64,000 nucleotides of DNA from Neorhizobium alkalisoli (GTDB lineage: Bacteria; Pseudomonadota; Alphaproteobacteria; Rhizobiales; Rhizobiaceae), in the NCBI RefSeq assembly GCF_002968635.1, contig NZ_PVBN01000003.1, positions 124,001 to 188,000 on the forward strand, in the 5' to 3' direction. Below the pieces are notes generated by a model. It did not search any database. It had not been told where the DNA came from and saw nothing but the letters and a program-made list of their open reading frames with translations. Shown here piece after piece: positions 55,729 through 64,000 of the stretch. Made by a program: the position numbers and the translations under genes. Each line of letters begins with the position of its first letter. Position 1 is the stretch's first letter.

Positions 55729-57180
55729 ATGGATATGTTAGGCCTGAAGATTAATAACGCAGAAGTGGAAGCGACCGGAGGTCGCCGTTTCGACCGGCTC
55801 AATCCGATTTCGGGTGAAGTGGCCTCGACAGTTGCTGCGGCCAGCGTCGACGATGCACGCCAGGCGGCCAATGCAGCAGCGAAGGCGTTTCCCGCCTGGG
55901 CTGCTATCGGACCCGGCCAGCGACGCCGGATCCTCAACGCAGCCGCCGACAAGCTGCAGGAACGGGCGCAGGATTTCGTCGCGGCCATGGCCGCGGAAAC
56001 CGGTGCGACCGCAGGCTGGGCAATGTTCAACGTCATGCTGGCCGCCGATATGCTGCGGGAGGCAGCGGCCATGACGACGCAAATTACCGGCGAGGTCATT
56101 CCTTCGAACCGACCCGGCAGTCTTGCAATGGCAGTGCGCCAGCCGGCCGGCGTTGTGCTCTCCATGGCGCCCTGGAACGCACCGGTCATCCTGGGTGTGC
56201 GTTCGATCGCCATGCCGCTTGCCTGCGGCAACACGGTCGTCATGAAGACGTCGGAAATCTGCCCAAGGACCCATCGGCTGATCGTCGACGCACTGCATGA
56301 GGCTGGCTTGCCGGAAGGTGTGCTGAACGCCATCTCCAATGCACCGGACGATGCCGGCGAGATCGTCGAGGCGCTGATTGCTCATCCGGCTGTGCGCCGG
56401 ATCAACTTCACCGGTTCCACGCGGGTCGGCCGCATTATCGCCGAGACCGCCGGCCGGTATCTCAAACCGGCCCTGCTGGAACTCGGCGGCAAGGCCCCCT
56501 TCGTTGTTCTGGACGATGCGGATATCGACGAGGCGGTGGCAGCCGCCGCCTTCGGGGCCTACATGAACCAGGGCCAGATTTGCATGTCGACGGAGAAGCT
56601 GGTGGTCGACGAAAAGATCGCTGACGAATTCGTGGAGGCCATGGCCGCCAAGGTGCGAACGCTGAAAGCCGGAGATCCGCGCCGCAGCGATTCTCCGCTC
56701 GGTTCCCTGGTCGACCTGCGCGCCGCGCAACGCGTGGAAGCGCTGGTGCATGATGCGGTCTCCAAGGGGGCTGTATTGGCCGCCGGCGGCAATATCGAAG
56801 GCACCATTATGGATGCGACACTGCTCGACCGCGTGACGCCCGCCATGCGCATCTATGGCGAGGAAAGCTTCGGTCCGGTTGCTTCGGTTGTTCGCGTCGG
56901 ATCGGTAGACGAGGCGATACGGGTTGCAAACGACACGGAATACGGGCTCTCCGCCGCCGTCTTCGGTCGCGACGTCAACCGCGCCATGAATGTGGCACGC
57001 CGTATCGAATCCGGCATTTGCCATGTCAATGGTCCGACTGTCCACGACGAGGCCCAAATGCCGTTCGGAGGCGTCAAGGACTCCGGTTACGGCCGCTTCG
57101 GCGGCAAGGCCGGCATTGCGGAATTCACCGAGTTGCGATGGATCACCGTGCAGGACGGCCACATCCATTACCCGATCTGA
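55729..57180 (+). CDS. NAD(P)-dependent aldehyde dehydrogenase, aromatic-aldehyde type
   Basis: A 483-residue ALDH-superfamily enzyme. Catalytic C285 (GQICMS), general base E251 (LELGGKAP), the APWNAPV segment and the FTGSTRVG cofactor loop are all present. Overall sequence character is close to salicylaldehyde and vanillin dehydrogenases. AAAAGGAG precedes the ATG. It lies 27 bases after the importer operon and before an SDR and a ring/side-chain oxygenase-like cupin, so it probably turns an aldehyde made in this pathway into an acid. Confidence 0.9.
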   Translation: MDMLGLKINNAEVEATGGRRFDRLNPISGEVASTVAAASVDDARQAANAAAKAFPAWAAIGPGQRRRILNAAADKLQERAQDFVAAMAAETGATAGWAMFNVMLAADMLREAAAMTTQITGEVIPSNRPGSLAMAVRQPAGVVLSMAPWNAPVILGVRSIAMPLACGNTVVMKTSEICPRTHRLIVDALHEAGLPEGVLNAISNAPDDAGEIVEALIAHPAVRRINFTGSTRVGRIIAETAGRYLKPALLELGGKAPFVVLDDADIDEAVAAAAFGAYMNQGQICMSTEKLVVDEKIADEFVEAMAAKVRTLKAGDPRRSDSPLGSLVDLRAAQRVEALVHDAVSKGAVLAAGGNIEGTIMDATLLDRVTPAMRIYGEESFGPVASVVRVGSVDEAIRVANDTEYGLSAAVFGRDVNRAMNVARRIESGICHVNGPTVHDEAQMPFGGVKDSGYGRFGGKAGIAEFTELRWITVQDGHIHYPI

Positions 57181-57194
57181 TCGCGGAGGCCGCT

Positions 57195-57953
57195 TTGGCG
57201 ATATTGCAAGGCAAGGCCTGTGTCATCACGGGCGGAGCAGGCAGCCTCGGGTTAGCCGCCGCCCGACTCTTTTTGAAAGAAGGCGCCAAGGTCACCCTTG
57301 TCGACCTTTCCATGCAGAGTTTGGAACGAGCGGTTGAGGACCTTCCACAAGACAGGATCGAACTCGTAGCGGCCGATGTCTCGCGGTCGACCGATGTCGC
57401 GCTTTATGTCGCAAAGGCTGCTGCGCGTTTCGGCCCGATTGACGTGCTTGTCTCCAACGCCGGTAATTTCGGTCGGGTTGCTCCGATTGACGATTATCCG
57501 GAGGACGTTTTCGATCGCGTCCAGGAAGTGCATGTGAAGGGGGCTTTCCTGGCGGCGAAATACGCCGTTCCCCATATGCACGACGGGGGATCGATTGTCA
57601 TAACCTCGTCGGTCGCGGCGTTTCGCGGTGATCCGGGCGTCTATGCCTATATCACGGCCAAACACGCCCAGGTCGGCTTGATGCGCTGCCTCGCCAAAGA
57701 GCTCGCGCCTCGAGGAATTCGCGTCAATTCCATTCATCCCGGCCCGATCGACAATTGCTTTCAACATGATGTCGAAAAGGGCTTGGGAGAGGCGATCGGG
57801 CGCGACGGGACGGAATTCTTCAACGCCATGATCCCGCTTGGTCGCCATGGCACGCCTGACGAGATCGCCCGCTCCCTTCTCTATCTCGCTTCCGACCAAT
57901 CGAGTTTCGTAACCGGCACGACGCTGATGGTCGATGGCGGCATGAGCGTCTGA
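57195..57953 (+). CDS. Short-chain dehydrogenase/reductase
   Basis: A 252-residue classical SDR: cofactor motif TGGAGSLG, NAGNF, the catalytic serine in ITSSVAAF, Y-x3-K in YAYITAKH, and the C-terminal VTGTTLMVDGG. Aspartate in the second strand (TLVDLS) suggests NAD rather than NADP. The start is TTG at 57195, with GGAGG five bases upstream; no ATG lies in the right place. It is transcribed with the aldehyde dehydrogenase (14-base gap) and probably oxidises an alcohol or hydroxyl side chain in the same pathway. Confidence 0.88.
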   Translation: MAILQGKACVITGGAGSLGLAAARLFLKEGAKVTLVDLSMQSLERAVEDLPQDRIELVAADVSRSTDVALYVAKAAARFGPIDVLVSNAGNFGRVAPIDDYPEDVFDRVQEVHVKGAFLAAKYAVPHMHDGGSIVITSSVAAFRGDPGVYAYITAKHAQVGLMRCLAKELAPRGIRVNSIHPGPIDNCFQHDVEKGLGEAIGRDGTEFFNAMIPLGRHGTPDEIARSLLYLASDQSSFVTGTTLMVDGGMSV

Positions 57954-57978
57954 AGACGAACCACACAAGGAGGAAACC

Positions 57979-58512
57979 ATGCCCGAACTCGCGACTACGG
58001 AATTCTGGAAGGATCTTGCCCCGCTCACCAAGGTGTTCCAACCGGACGCGCTGCCGGAGGTCTACGTCAACAATGCTCCTACCGAAGACGAGCGCTACTA
58101 TGTACCCTTTACCGATACGGTCTCTTCTCGGCCGCTATGGATTTCCCCGACGCAGAACAAATGGTGCGACATTCTCATGGCCAAGAAAGCGGGTCTGGTG
58201 AACCGACACTACCATCCGCATGAGGTATTCGCCTACACGATCTCCGGCAAATGGGGTTATCTGGAACATGACTGGACGGCAACCGCCGGCGATTTCGTAT
58301 ATGAGACGCCTGGCGAAGGGCACACACTCGTTGCCTACGAACACGAGCAGCCCATGAAGGTATTTTTCCAGGTAACCGGCCCGCTGATTTGGCTCGACGA
58401 ACAGGGCGAGCCCAATGGGTTCTTCGACGTTCACAACTATATTGCTCTCTGTCGCGACCACTACGAGAAGGTGGGGATCGGCGCCGGCTATGTCGATAGG
58501 CTGTTCCGGTAA
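57979..58512 (+). CDS. Cupin of the 2,4'-dihydroxyacetophenone dioxygenase family
   Basis: A 177-residue single-domain cupin, the length of known 2,4'-dihydroxyacetophenone dioxygenase, which splits an aryl ketone side chain to 4-hydroxybenzoate and formate. Candidate iron ligands are H77, H79 and H115, with E96 nearby (RHYHPHEVF, GYLEHDW, GEGHTL). AAGGAGG precedes the ATG. It ends an operon with the aldehyde dehydrogenase and SDR. The family is broad, so the exact substrate is inferred, but the neighbouring genes fit an aromatic ketone or a related compound. Confidence 0.8.
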   Translation: MPELATTEFWKDLAPLTKVFQPDALPEVYVNNAPTEDERYYVPFTDTVSSRPLWISPTQNKWCDILMAKKAGLVNRHYHPHEVFAYTISGKWGYLEHDWTATAGDFVYETPGEGHTLVAYEHEQPMKVFFQVTGPLIWLDEQGEPNGFFDVHNYIALCRDHYEKVGIGAGYVDRLFR

Positions 58513-58547
58513 GCCCAGCTTTCAGAGCGTTCGAGCCGTCGCATGCG

Positions 58548-59039
58548 TCATTCCGGCTTTGTTGCCTCGTCGCGCTCACGTAGATTGCGAGCAATCAGCC
58601 GGCAGAGATCGCGGAACTGCTCGTAGGTTTCCTGCGGAAGAAAGGAAAAGACATCGCGCTCGATTGCATCGGCCGCGGTGTCGCATGCCCCGACCATCCG
58701 CTTGCCCTCCCCGGTCAGGCTCATTCGGAGGATCCGGCGGTTGCCCGGATCTTCCTTGCGGACGATGAGTTTGCGCCGCTGTAGACCTGCGATCAGTTCG
58801 TTCATCGTCTGGGGTGTCACGAAGAAGCGGCGGGAAAGATCGGCTGAGGAAAGACCGTCGCGCGCTCCGATGACGCTGAGGACGGTATACTGGATCGGGG
58901 TCATCTGCAGTGGAGCAAGCGCCAGTTCGAACCGGCTTCGCACCGCGTGGCTCGTCTGATTGAGGAAATAGATAGCGCGGGGATGCTGCATTCTCCATGC
59001 GGTGGAGTTCGCGTCCTTGGTCTGCAGATGTTCAGCCAT
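58548..59039 (-). CDS. MarR-family transcriptional regulator
   Basis: A 163-residue regulator with the MarR winged helix (about 45-115; SSADLSRRFFVTPQTMNELIAGLQRRKLIVR in parts) and flanking dimer helices. It converges on the cupin gene with a 35-base gap and may control the aromatic-type operon. The ATG at 59039 is used; the ribosome site is weak and an adjacent GTG or a further upstream ATG is possible. Confidence 0.87.
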   Translation of the reverse strand: MAEHLQTKDANSTAWRMQHPRAIYFLNQTSHAVRSRFELALAPLQMTPIQYTVLSVIGARDGLSSADLSRRFFVTPQTMNELIAGLQRRKLIVRKEDPGNRRILRMSLTGEGKRMVGACDTAADAIERDVFSFLPQETYEQFRDLCRLIARNLRERDEATKPE

Positions 59040-59201
59040 CACTGCGTGGTGATCCTTCTTGCTGAAATGATTATATATCTGGGGTAGCGGAGAAACGGTA
59101 AGCGCACAAGCAAGTTCCATGGTGTTGCCGACATGGCGATCGGCTGAAACCTTCCACCGGGAGGAACGTTGTCCGCAGGATTTCACTCCGGAGGAACTCT
59201 G

Positions 59202-59360
59202 TTGGACATCATCCGCATTCTGCTTGCTTTCATCCTCCCGCCGCTCGGCGTGTTTCTGCAGGTCGGTTTAGGCCTGCATTTTTGGCTGAACATCCTGCTG
59301 ACCTTGCTTGGCTGGCTGCCCGGCATCGTGCATGCGCTCTGGGTGATCCTAAAGAAATGA
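59202..59360 (+). CDS. Pmp3/YqaE-family small membrane protein
   Basis: A 52-residue proteolipid of the UPF0057 family with two TM helices: DIIRILLAFILPPLGVFLQVG and FWLNILLTLLGWLPGIVHALWVIL. The family affects membrane potential and salt or cold tolerance. The start is TTG at 59202 with GGAGGA just upstream; this gives exactly the conserved family N terminus. It stands alone between divergent and convergent regulator genes. Confidence 0.88.
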   Translation: MDIIRILLAFILPPLGVFLQVGLGLHFWLNILLTLLGWLPGIVHALWVILKK

Positions 59361-59363
59361 CAG

Positions 59364-60362
59364 TCAGACCTTTGCCCTAAGCCTGCGGCGGGTGTCGCTT
59401 GGGCTTTCGCGGTAATGGGCACGATAGCAGCGTGAAAAAGCCGAGGCGGAATTGAAACCGGTCGCCGCGGCGATATCTGCGAAAGAGGCGCGTGTTTCGA
59501 TGACCTTCCGGCGGGCGGCGTTCAGCCTGAGTGCAAGATAATGCTCACGCGGTGCAACACCCATCGTGCCCCGGAAAATGTCTTGCAGATGCCGAGAACT
59601 CACACCTGCGCGCCGTGCCAGTCGAGACAGGGGAAGTGGTGCCTCCACTGTTTCCTCCATCAGTCTGATGGCCGCCTGCACGCGGCTGTCGATAATACGC
59701 ATGTTACCGATCGCCGGCATCTGGAGGAGGTCGCCGCGGGTACGCTCCTGCTCATAGATGAAGAGACGCGACACTTCGAGCGCCAGCGAGTAGCCATGTG
59801 AGCGGCGGATCAGCTCCAGCATCAAATCCAACGTCGGCAGCGAACCGCCGGTGGTGATACGTTTGCCGTCGATGACGAAGCGTTCCCGGATCATGTTCAC
59901 CTGCGGATAGGCGGCTGAAAAATCCTCGAAGTCTTCCCAGTGCGTGGTAGCGGAAAAACCGTCGAGCAGGCTGGTCTCCGCCAGAGCGAAGGAACCCGCC
60001 TCGATACCAGCGATCAAGGTGCGATGACGTGCCGTTTGCGAGAGCAGGAATTTCAGCTCCCGCGTGGTGCTTTTCTTCCAGTTGTAGCTTGAAAGCACAA
60101 AGAGCGGATCTGTCTCGCGCGCAGGACGGAAAGGCGCTACGACGGGGATGGGAATGCCGGCTTTCGTTTCGATCGAACGACCGTCCGGCGAGAAAAGCGT
60201 CCAACGATAAAGCTCACGGCCAGAAATCCGGTTGGCGGCACGAAGGGGTTCGATGACCGAAGCGACCAGGATCAAATTTGTCTCCGGCAGCACCAGAATG
60301 TCGAAGTGCTGCTCGTCGGCAAAGGGCTCGCCATCTGCCGACGTTGCGCTTTGGTAAGCCAT
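59364..60362 (-). CDS. GlxA-type AraC regulator with DJ-1/PfpI-like domain
   Basis: A 332-residue regulator: the N-terminal half (about 15-190) is a DJ-1/PfpI-like amidotransferase-fold domain, and the C-terminal half holds two helix-turn-helix units (LSRLARRAGVSSRHLQDIFRG and FADIAAATGFNSASAFSRCYRAHY). Known members control choline, glycine betaine, carnitine or arginine catabolism; none of those genes is nearby, so the target is unknown. The ATG at 60362 is chosen; a GTG three codons upstream is possible. Confidence 0.87.
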   Translation of the reverse strand: MAYQSATSADGEPFADEQHFDILVLPETNLILVASVIEPLRAANRISGRELYRWTLFSPDGRSIETKAGIPIPVVAPFRPARETDPLFVLSSYNWKKSTTRELKFLLSQTARHRTLIAGIEAGSFALAETSLLDGFSATTHWEDFEDFSAAYPQVNMIRERFVIDGKRITTGGSLPTLDLMLELIRRSHGYSLALEVSRLFIYEQERTRGDLLQMPAIGNMRIIDSRVQAAIRLMEETVEAPLPLSRLARRAGVSSRHLQDIFRGTMGVAPREHYLALRLNAARRKVIETRASFADIAAATGFNSASAFSRCYRAHYRESPSDTRRRLRAKV

Positions 60363-60524
60363 TATTTCCACTCATCCCGTTCATGGAGTTCGTCAGTGAG
60401 CGGACAGGGAGGTCGATGCCCGCTCCTGCCTTTCCCGGAAGCTGCCACATGTCACGGTTTAAAAAAACTGCAGAAAGATGATTGATCGGCTGCCGGTGCT
60501 TTGGGCTTCTCAGGTCCGCTCCGC

Positions 60525-61703
60525 TTATCCTTCCAGCCCGGAACTGAGGACTGGTCTCCGCAATGGCCCGCTCAACGCAGGTAGATAGCTCCATAGGAAA
60601 AGTGCCCAGCCCGTCATCCAGCACAAGGCTGCCAAGGCAACGGGGTCGATAAATCCGCCAGGGATCCAAGATCTTTGTATTCTAAGGAAGCTCGACAGGC
60701 AGACGAGCGAGAACGCGGTTGCCATAGCTGGACTGAGAACGAGTTGAGGACCCTTGCGGATCATAGCGGTCCTCATCATGATGGCCATCATCATACTTCC
60801 CATGGCGCCCATGGTGATGGCATGGACAGCGTCCTTCAATGGAAGCCAGTTTGGGTTGAGCAGGGACGAACCGATGACCAGCAAGGCGGCGGGTGTCCAC
60901 ATCCACGCGATATGCAGCATGAGCAATGCCGGATAGCGAAAGGTCTTGTAGCCGTACCACCCTGCCGTCCGTGCAAACAGAAGCAATGCCGCCACGACGA
61001 GAAGAGAGCCCGCGGCCTTACTATGTTCAGTACCACCGAGATAAGCAGCGCCCAGGACAACGGCAATTGCTGCGCGCGAAAGCCAAGGCCGGTCCCACTC
61101 GAGCGCCGTGTCGCCCGTCCGTTCGAGCCAATGGCGCGTGAACGCAGGTACAGCCCGACCGCCCACGATGACGACGATCGTGACGAACAGTAGGGGGGTG
61201 CCGTTTATCCCTTCCAGATACATCCAAGCTCCTTGGTCTGAAAAGGACAGCGCAGCGGCTATTCCAAGCGTGGCGGTTGCCAGCACGGCCCACAGCCTGT
61301 CCCAGGCTTTGGTCAACAGAAGATGATACCCAAGAATCAGGGCCAGGCCGAAAAAATAGACACTGCCCACCACCGCGCGGACAGGAAGGGGCAGGACGTT
61401 GAAAGGAGCAACCAAGCGTGCAGCAAGCCAGAGGATGGTGACGAGCTTTGAGATAGCTGGTGATATCGGCCCTCGTTTCGTCCAGGCAGGCAGGGCGGTA
61501 AGCAGATAACCACCCACCGCCGCACCACCCATCCCGAAAAACAGTTCGTTCCGGTGCCAGCTAACCCGATCCAGCGCGAGACCTTCCGGAAGCAGCCAGA
61601 CGCCGGGCGCGACAAGCGCCCAAAGACCGGCCAGAAAAAACAACGGACGGTGCGGTGCAACCCATAAGGAGCGCCAGATGCCCTCCGAAGAACAGGTGGT
61701 CAA
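60525..61703 (-). CDS. nnrS: NnrS-family haem/copper membrane protein
   Basis: A 392-residue membrane protein with about 12 hydrophobic segments and NnrS family features (PHRPLFFLAGLWAL, GGYLLTALPAWT, GGRAVPAFT, ITMGAMGSMMMAIMMRTA). NnrS protects cells from nitric oxide and is usually controlled by NO-responsive regulators. The start overlaps the scdA stop by four bases (ATGA), so the two NO-defence proteins are translated together. Confidence 0.92.
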   Translation of the reverse strand: MTTCSSEGIWRSLWVAPHRPLFFLAGLWALVAPGVWLLPEGLALDRVSWHRNELFFGMGGAAVGGYLLTALPAWTKRGPISPAISKLVTILWLAARLVAPFNVLPLPVRAVVGSVYFFGLALILGYHLLLTKAWDRLWAVLATATLGIAAALSFSDQGAWMYLEGINGTPLLFVTIVVIVGGRAVPAFTRHWLERTGDTALEWDRPWLSRAAIAVVLGAAYLGGTEHSKAAGSLLVVAALLLFARTAGWYGYKTFRYPALLMLHIAWMWTPAALLVIGSSLLNPNWLPLKDAVHAITMGAMGSMMMAIMMRTAMIRKGPQLVLSPAMATAFSLVCLSSFLRIQRSWIPGGFIDPVALAALCWMTGWALFLWSYLPALSGPLRRPVLSSGLEG

Positions 61704-62371
61704 TCGGCCAACGCCACGTTCTCGAAACGAGGAAACAGCACGGCGTTTTCGAGATGCATGTGATTGACCAGATCGTCGGTAAACTTGCGCAGGCCGGTAT
61801 AGAGAGCCGTCCAGGAGCCGCAGGCGCCGACGGGCAGGGAAAGCCCATGCGTCACATGCTCGATGGCTTTCAGATGCTCCATCTCGTCGTCGTGCTCATG
61901 CCGCATCTCGGCTATCGGATGCCCGATTGTCGGGCTGCCGCCACGTCGCATCATCGGAAAAAGTATTTGCTCTTCCCGCGCCATGTGGGCCTCGAGGTCG
62001 TCCCGAAGCTTGGCCAGAACATCGGCAAGTCCGACCGGAGCCGAGGGATGGTTTCCATGCACGCGTTCCACTTTCTGGGCAAGCGGGATAAGCCAAGCGA
62101 GTTCTTCCCGGTGGGTTGCATGGTACCGGCTCAGAAGGTGAGAGATAAGCTCTTCCGTTTCAGCCGGCGCGTCGCGCCCCGCCGCTTGCGCCAACGCATT
62201 GAGATCGGCGAGCAGGGCTTCGGCGGACAAACCGGCTTTCCCGGCAGCTTCGGCAAGCGAGATCTTGCCGCCACAGCAGAAGCTGATGTCATGGCGACGG
62301 AACAGTTCCGCCGCTCCCGGCAGCTCTGCTGCAATTGCGCCGACAGTTCGGTCCGGTGTCAGGTCGGTCAT
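61700..62371 (-). CDS. scdA: Di-iron iron-sulfur cluster repair protein (RIC)
   Basis: A 223-residue protein, also called DnrN or YtfE. The N-terminal DUF542 domain has the cysteine pair C32-C33 in FCCGGK, and the hemerythrin-like domain carries histidines for two irons (YHATHREEL, LEAHMAREE, MRHEHDDEMEH, NHMHLENAVLFPRF). It repairs iron-sulfur clusters damaged by nitric oxide or oxidants. AGGAGG precedes the ATG. No convincing FNR or NnrR box is visible in the 74-base gap upstream. Confidence 0.94.
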   Translation of the reverse strand: MTDLTPDRTVGAIAAELPGAAELFRRHDISFCCGGKISLAEAAGKAGLSAEALLADLNALAQAAGRDAPAETEELISHLLSRYHATHREELAWLIPLAQKVERVHGNHPSAPVGLADVLAKLRDDLEAHMAREEQILFPMMRRGGSPTIGHPIAEMRHEHDDEMEHLKAIEHVTHGLSLPVGACGSWTALYTGLRKFTDDLVNHMHLENAVLFPRFENVALAD

Positions 62372-62445
62372 CTTATCCTCCTATGATTGATTGGATTGGG
62401 TGTTGCTTCCAGCTCGTTGCAGGTCGATAGCGCGTCATGGTTCGT

Positions 62446-63990
62446 TCACTCGCCATGACGATTTTCATCGATCCCAAGCGACGTCCATAGGGCATCGACC
62501 CTCTCGCTCACTTCTGGAGGCATCGAGAGCACATCGCCCCATTCGCGGTGGGTCTCCGCGCCGATCTTAGCTGTGGCGTCGAGCCCCAGCTTGCCGCCGA
62601 GCCCAGGTTCCGGAGAGGCGAAATCGAGGTAGTCGATCGGCGTTTTGTCGATGACAACGAGATCGCGACTGGCGTCGAAGCGCGTCGAAAGCGCCCAGAT
62701 GACGTCCGGCCAACTTTTGACATTGATATCGGGATCTACGGCAATGATGAGCTTGGTGTAGCTGAACTGCGGCAGGATCGACCACAACCCCATCATGACC
62801 CGCCTTGCCTGACCGGGATACCGTTTGTTGATGGAAACGACGATGGCGCGATAGGAACAGGCTTCAGGGGGGAGCCAGAGGTCGGCAATCTCCGGGAACT
62901 GCCCCTTGATCAGCGGCAGAAAGAGATCGTTCATCGCCTCGCCGAGCCGGGAAGGTTCATCCGGCGGTCGGCCCGTATAGGTCGAGAGGTAGATCGGCTG
63001 ATGGCGCATGGTGATGGCCGAAAGGCGAAGCACGGGAAAAGGCTCAACGGCGTTGTAGTATCCGGTATGGTCGCCGTAAGGTCCCTCTTCAGCCGTCTGG
63101 GTTGCAGAAACCGTCCCTTCCAACACGATTTCGGCCTGCGCGGGAACGGGAAGGGGAACCGTCAGCGCGGTCGCCGTTTCCTGCCTCCTGCCTTTCAGGA
63201 CACCTGCAAAACTCAGCTCGCTCATCCCGTCCGGAAGAGGCATGACGGCAGCAAGGATCGTCGCGGGGTCGGCTCCGATCGCGACGACGACCGGCATATC
63301 CTGGCCGAGTGCTTGCCACATGCGGTGATGCCGGGCGCCGCCTCGATTGGCCAGCCAACGCACGATCAGCCGATCTCGGCCGAGCTTTTGCATGCGGTAT
63401 ATGCCGACGTTGAGATCGCTCGGGTCGTCAGGCGCGTGAGTGATGACAAGCGGCCAGGTGATGAGGGGCGCTGGCTCTGCGGGCCAGCAGGATTGGATCG
63501 GCAGTCGGTCGAGGTCGATCTCGCTGCCCTGCCAGACAACCTGCTGGCAAGGCGCACGCGAAACCGGACGGACGTTCATGGACAGCGCAGCCTTCAAATG
63601 AGGCAGCTTTTCCCAGGCGTCGCGCAGTGATTTCGGTGGCCTCGGCTCACGCAGGTCTCCAAGGAAGGTAGCAAGCCGAGGGAGTCCTCCGGCTTCCAGC
63701 CCCAGGCCCCATTCGATCCGTTCGCGTGTGCCGAAGAGGTTTGCCAGAAGTGGGATGGCCTGCGTTATGCCCGCGGCATCAACCGGGTGCTCGAACAACA
63801 GTGCCGGTCCGTGGTCTGCAAGCACGCGCCTGTGGATCTCGGTAATGTCGTGGACCAGCGAAACGGGGCGGGCGATGCGCTTGAGACTGCCACGCCGCTC
63901 AAGGAAGCTGACGAAGTCCTGAAGGCTTGCGTAGCGGCGGGGAATGGCATCTGCTTTCATGCGTGAGATTTGCCGGGCCGCCGACGACAT
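62446..63990 (-). CDS. UbiD-family prenylated-FMN decarboxylase
   Basis: A 514-residue UbiD-type enzyme with segments typical of the family: the N-terminal DFVSFLERRGSLKRI, GIYRMQ, the segment EGPYGDHTGYY with its conserved acidic residue, and INKRYPGQARRVMMGLWS. UbiD decarboxylates 3-polyprenyl-4-hydroxybenzoate in ubiquinone synthesis; relatives act on other aromatic or acrylic acids and all need prenylated FMN from UbiX. It sits 74 bases upstream of scdA on the same strand, so a NO or low-oxygen regulon is likely. The ATG at 63990 lies near the window edge; one ten codons later is an alternative. Confidence 0.88.
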   Translation of the reverse strand: MSSAARQISRMKADAIPRRYASLQDFVSFLERRGSLKRIARPVSLVHDITEIHRRVLADHGPALLFEHPVDAAGITQAIPLLANLFGTRERIEWGLGLEAGGLPRLATFLGDLREPRPPKSLRDAWEKLPHLKAALSMNVRPVSRAPCQQVVWQGSEIDLDRLPIQSCWPAEPAPLITWPLVITHAPDDPSDLNVGIYRMQKLGRDRLIVRWLANRGGARHHRMWQALGQDMPVVVAIGADPATILAAVMPLPDGMSELSFAGVLKGRRQETATALTVPLPVPAQAEIVLEGTVSATQTAEEGPYGDHTGYYNAVEPFPVLRLSAITMRHQPIYLSTYTGRPPDEPSRLGEAMNDLFLPLIKGQFPEIADLWLPPEACSYRAIVVSINKRYPGQARRVMMGLWSILPQFSYTKLIIAVDPDINVKSWPDVIWALSTRFDASRDLVVIDKTPIDYLDFASPEPGLGGKLGLDATAKIGAETHREWGDVLSMPPEVSERVDALWTSLGIDENRHGE

Positions 63991-64000
63991 GTCTTTGCGC

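Noticed and set aside
55738..57168. 476-codon open frame antisense to the aldehyde dehydrogenase
   Set aside because: The sense strand encodes a complete ALDH with catalytic residues; the mirror has low-complexity, Arg-rich composition.
62372..62445. FNR or NnrR box upstream of scdA
   Set aside because: Partial TTGAT-like bases occur, but no TTGAT-N4-ATCAA or TTGCG-N4-CGCAA dyad is present.

Overview
The window looks like an accessory, catabolism-rich stretch of an alphaproteobacterial genome, most likely Rhizobiaceae (Rhizobium, Ensifer, Agrobacterium, Shinella or close kin). Support: high-GC codon use with long mirror ORFs on the antisense strand of most genes, the rhizobial order iolR-iolC-iolD-iolE-iolB with idhA/iolG divergent, a frcBCA-type fructose transporter with a ROK regulator, pcaR-pcaIJF, and a dnrN-nnrS pair. 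I see no rRNA, tRNA, CRISPR array, insertion sequence or phage gene. The density of uptake systems would suit a chromid or megaplasmid, but the sequence does not prove the replicon type.

Layout. 1-667: 3' part missing of a FecB-type binding protein. 914-2632: GntR regulator divergent from uronate dehydrogenase. 2803-15224: myo-inositol regulon (iolG, iolR, iolC-DUF2090 fusion, iolD, iolE, iolB, a second Gfo/Idh/MocA dehydrogenase, and a convergent RbsABC-type importer). 15675-25946: AllE-like cupin, then a peptide-type ABC importer with a cog3964 deacetylase, RidA, IclR regulator, SelA-like PLP enzyme and a fused two-domain ATPase, a coherent but unassigned pathway. 26032-28319: polar amino-acid ABC importer. 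28516-29040: small stress-type protein. 29371-33924: fructose importer and ROK regulator. 33952-40035: hexuronate/aldonate cluster (uxuA, MDR dehydrogenase, TRAP transporter, GntR). 40182-44616: WGR protein, pcaR, acylphosphatase, pcaI, pcaJ, pcaF. 44757-50039: VOC protein, secreted S10 carboxypeptidase, Xre/RES toxin-antitoxin, CHASE4 histidine kinase with a receiver-only partner. 50047-59360: AraC regulator, branched-chain-type ABC importer, aldehyde dehydrogenase, SDR, dihydroxyacetophenone-dioxygenase-like cupin, MarR, Pmp3. 59364-63990: GlxA-type regulator, nnrS, scdA/dnrN, ubiD-like decarboxylase.

How it fits together. Most blocks pair one importer, one local regulator and two to six enzymes. 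Inositol is taken up, oxidised by IolG and passed through IolE, IolD, IolB and IolC; two promoters share a candidate IolR motif. The two least explained blocks are 15675-25946 (probably uptake, deacylation and PLP-dependent deamination of an acylated amino compound, with RidA clearing the enamine) and 51129-58512 (probably uptake and oxidative breakdown of an aromatic ketone or related compound). All six import operons that start with a binding-protein gene carry a strong hairpin directly after that gene.
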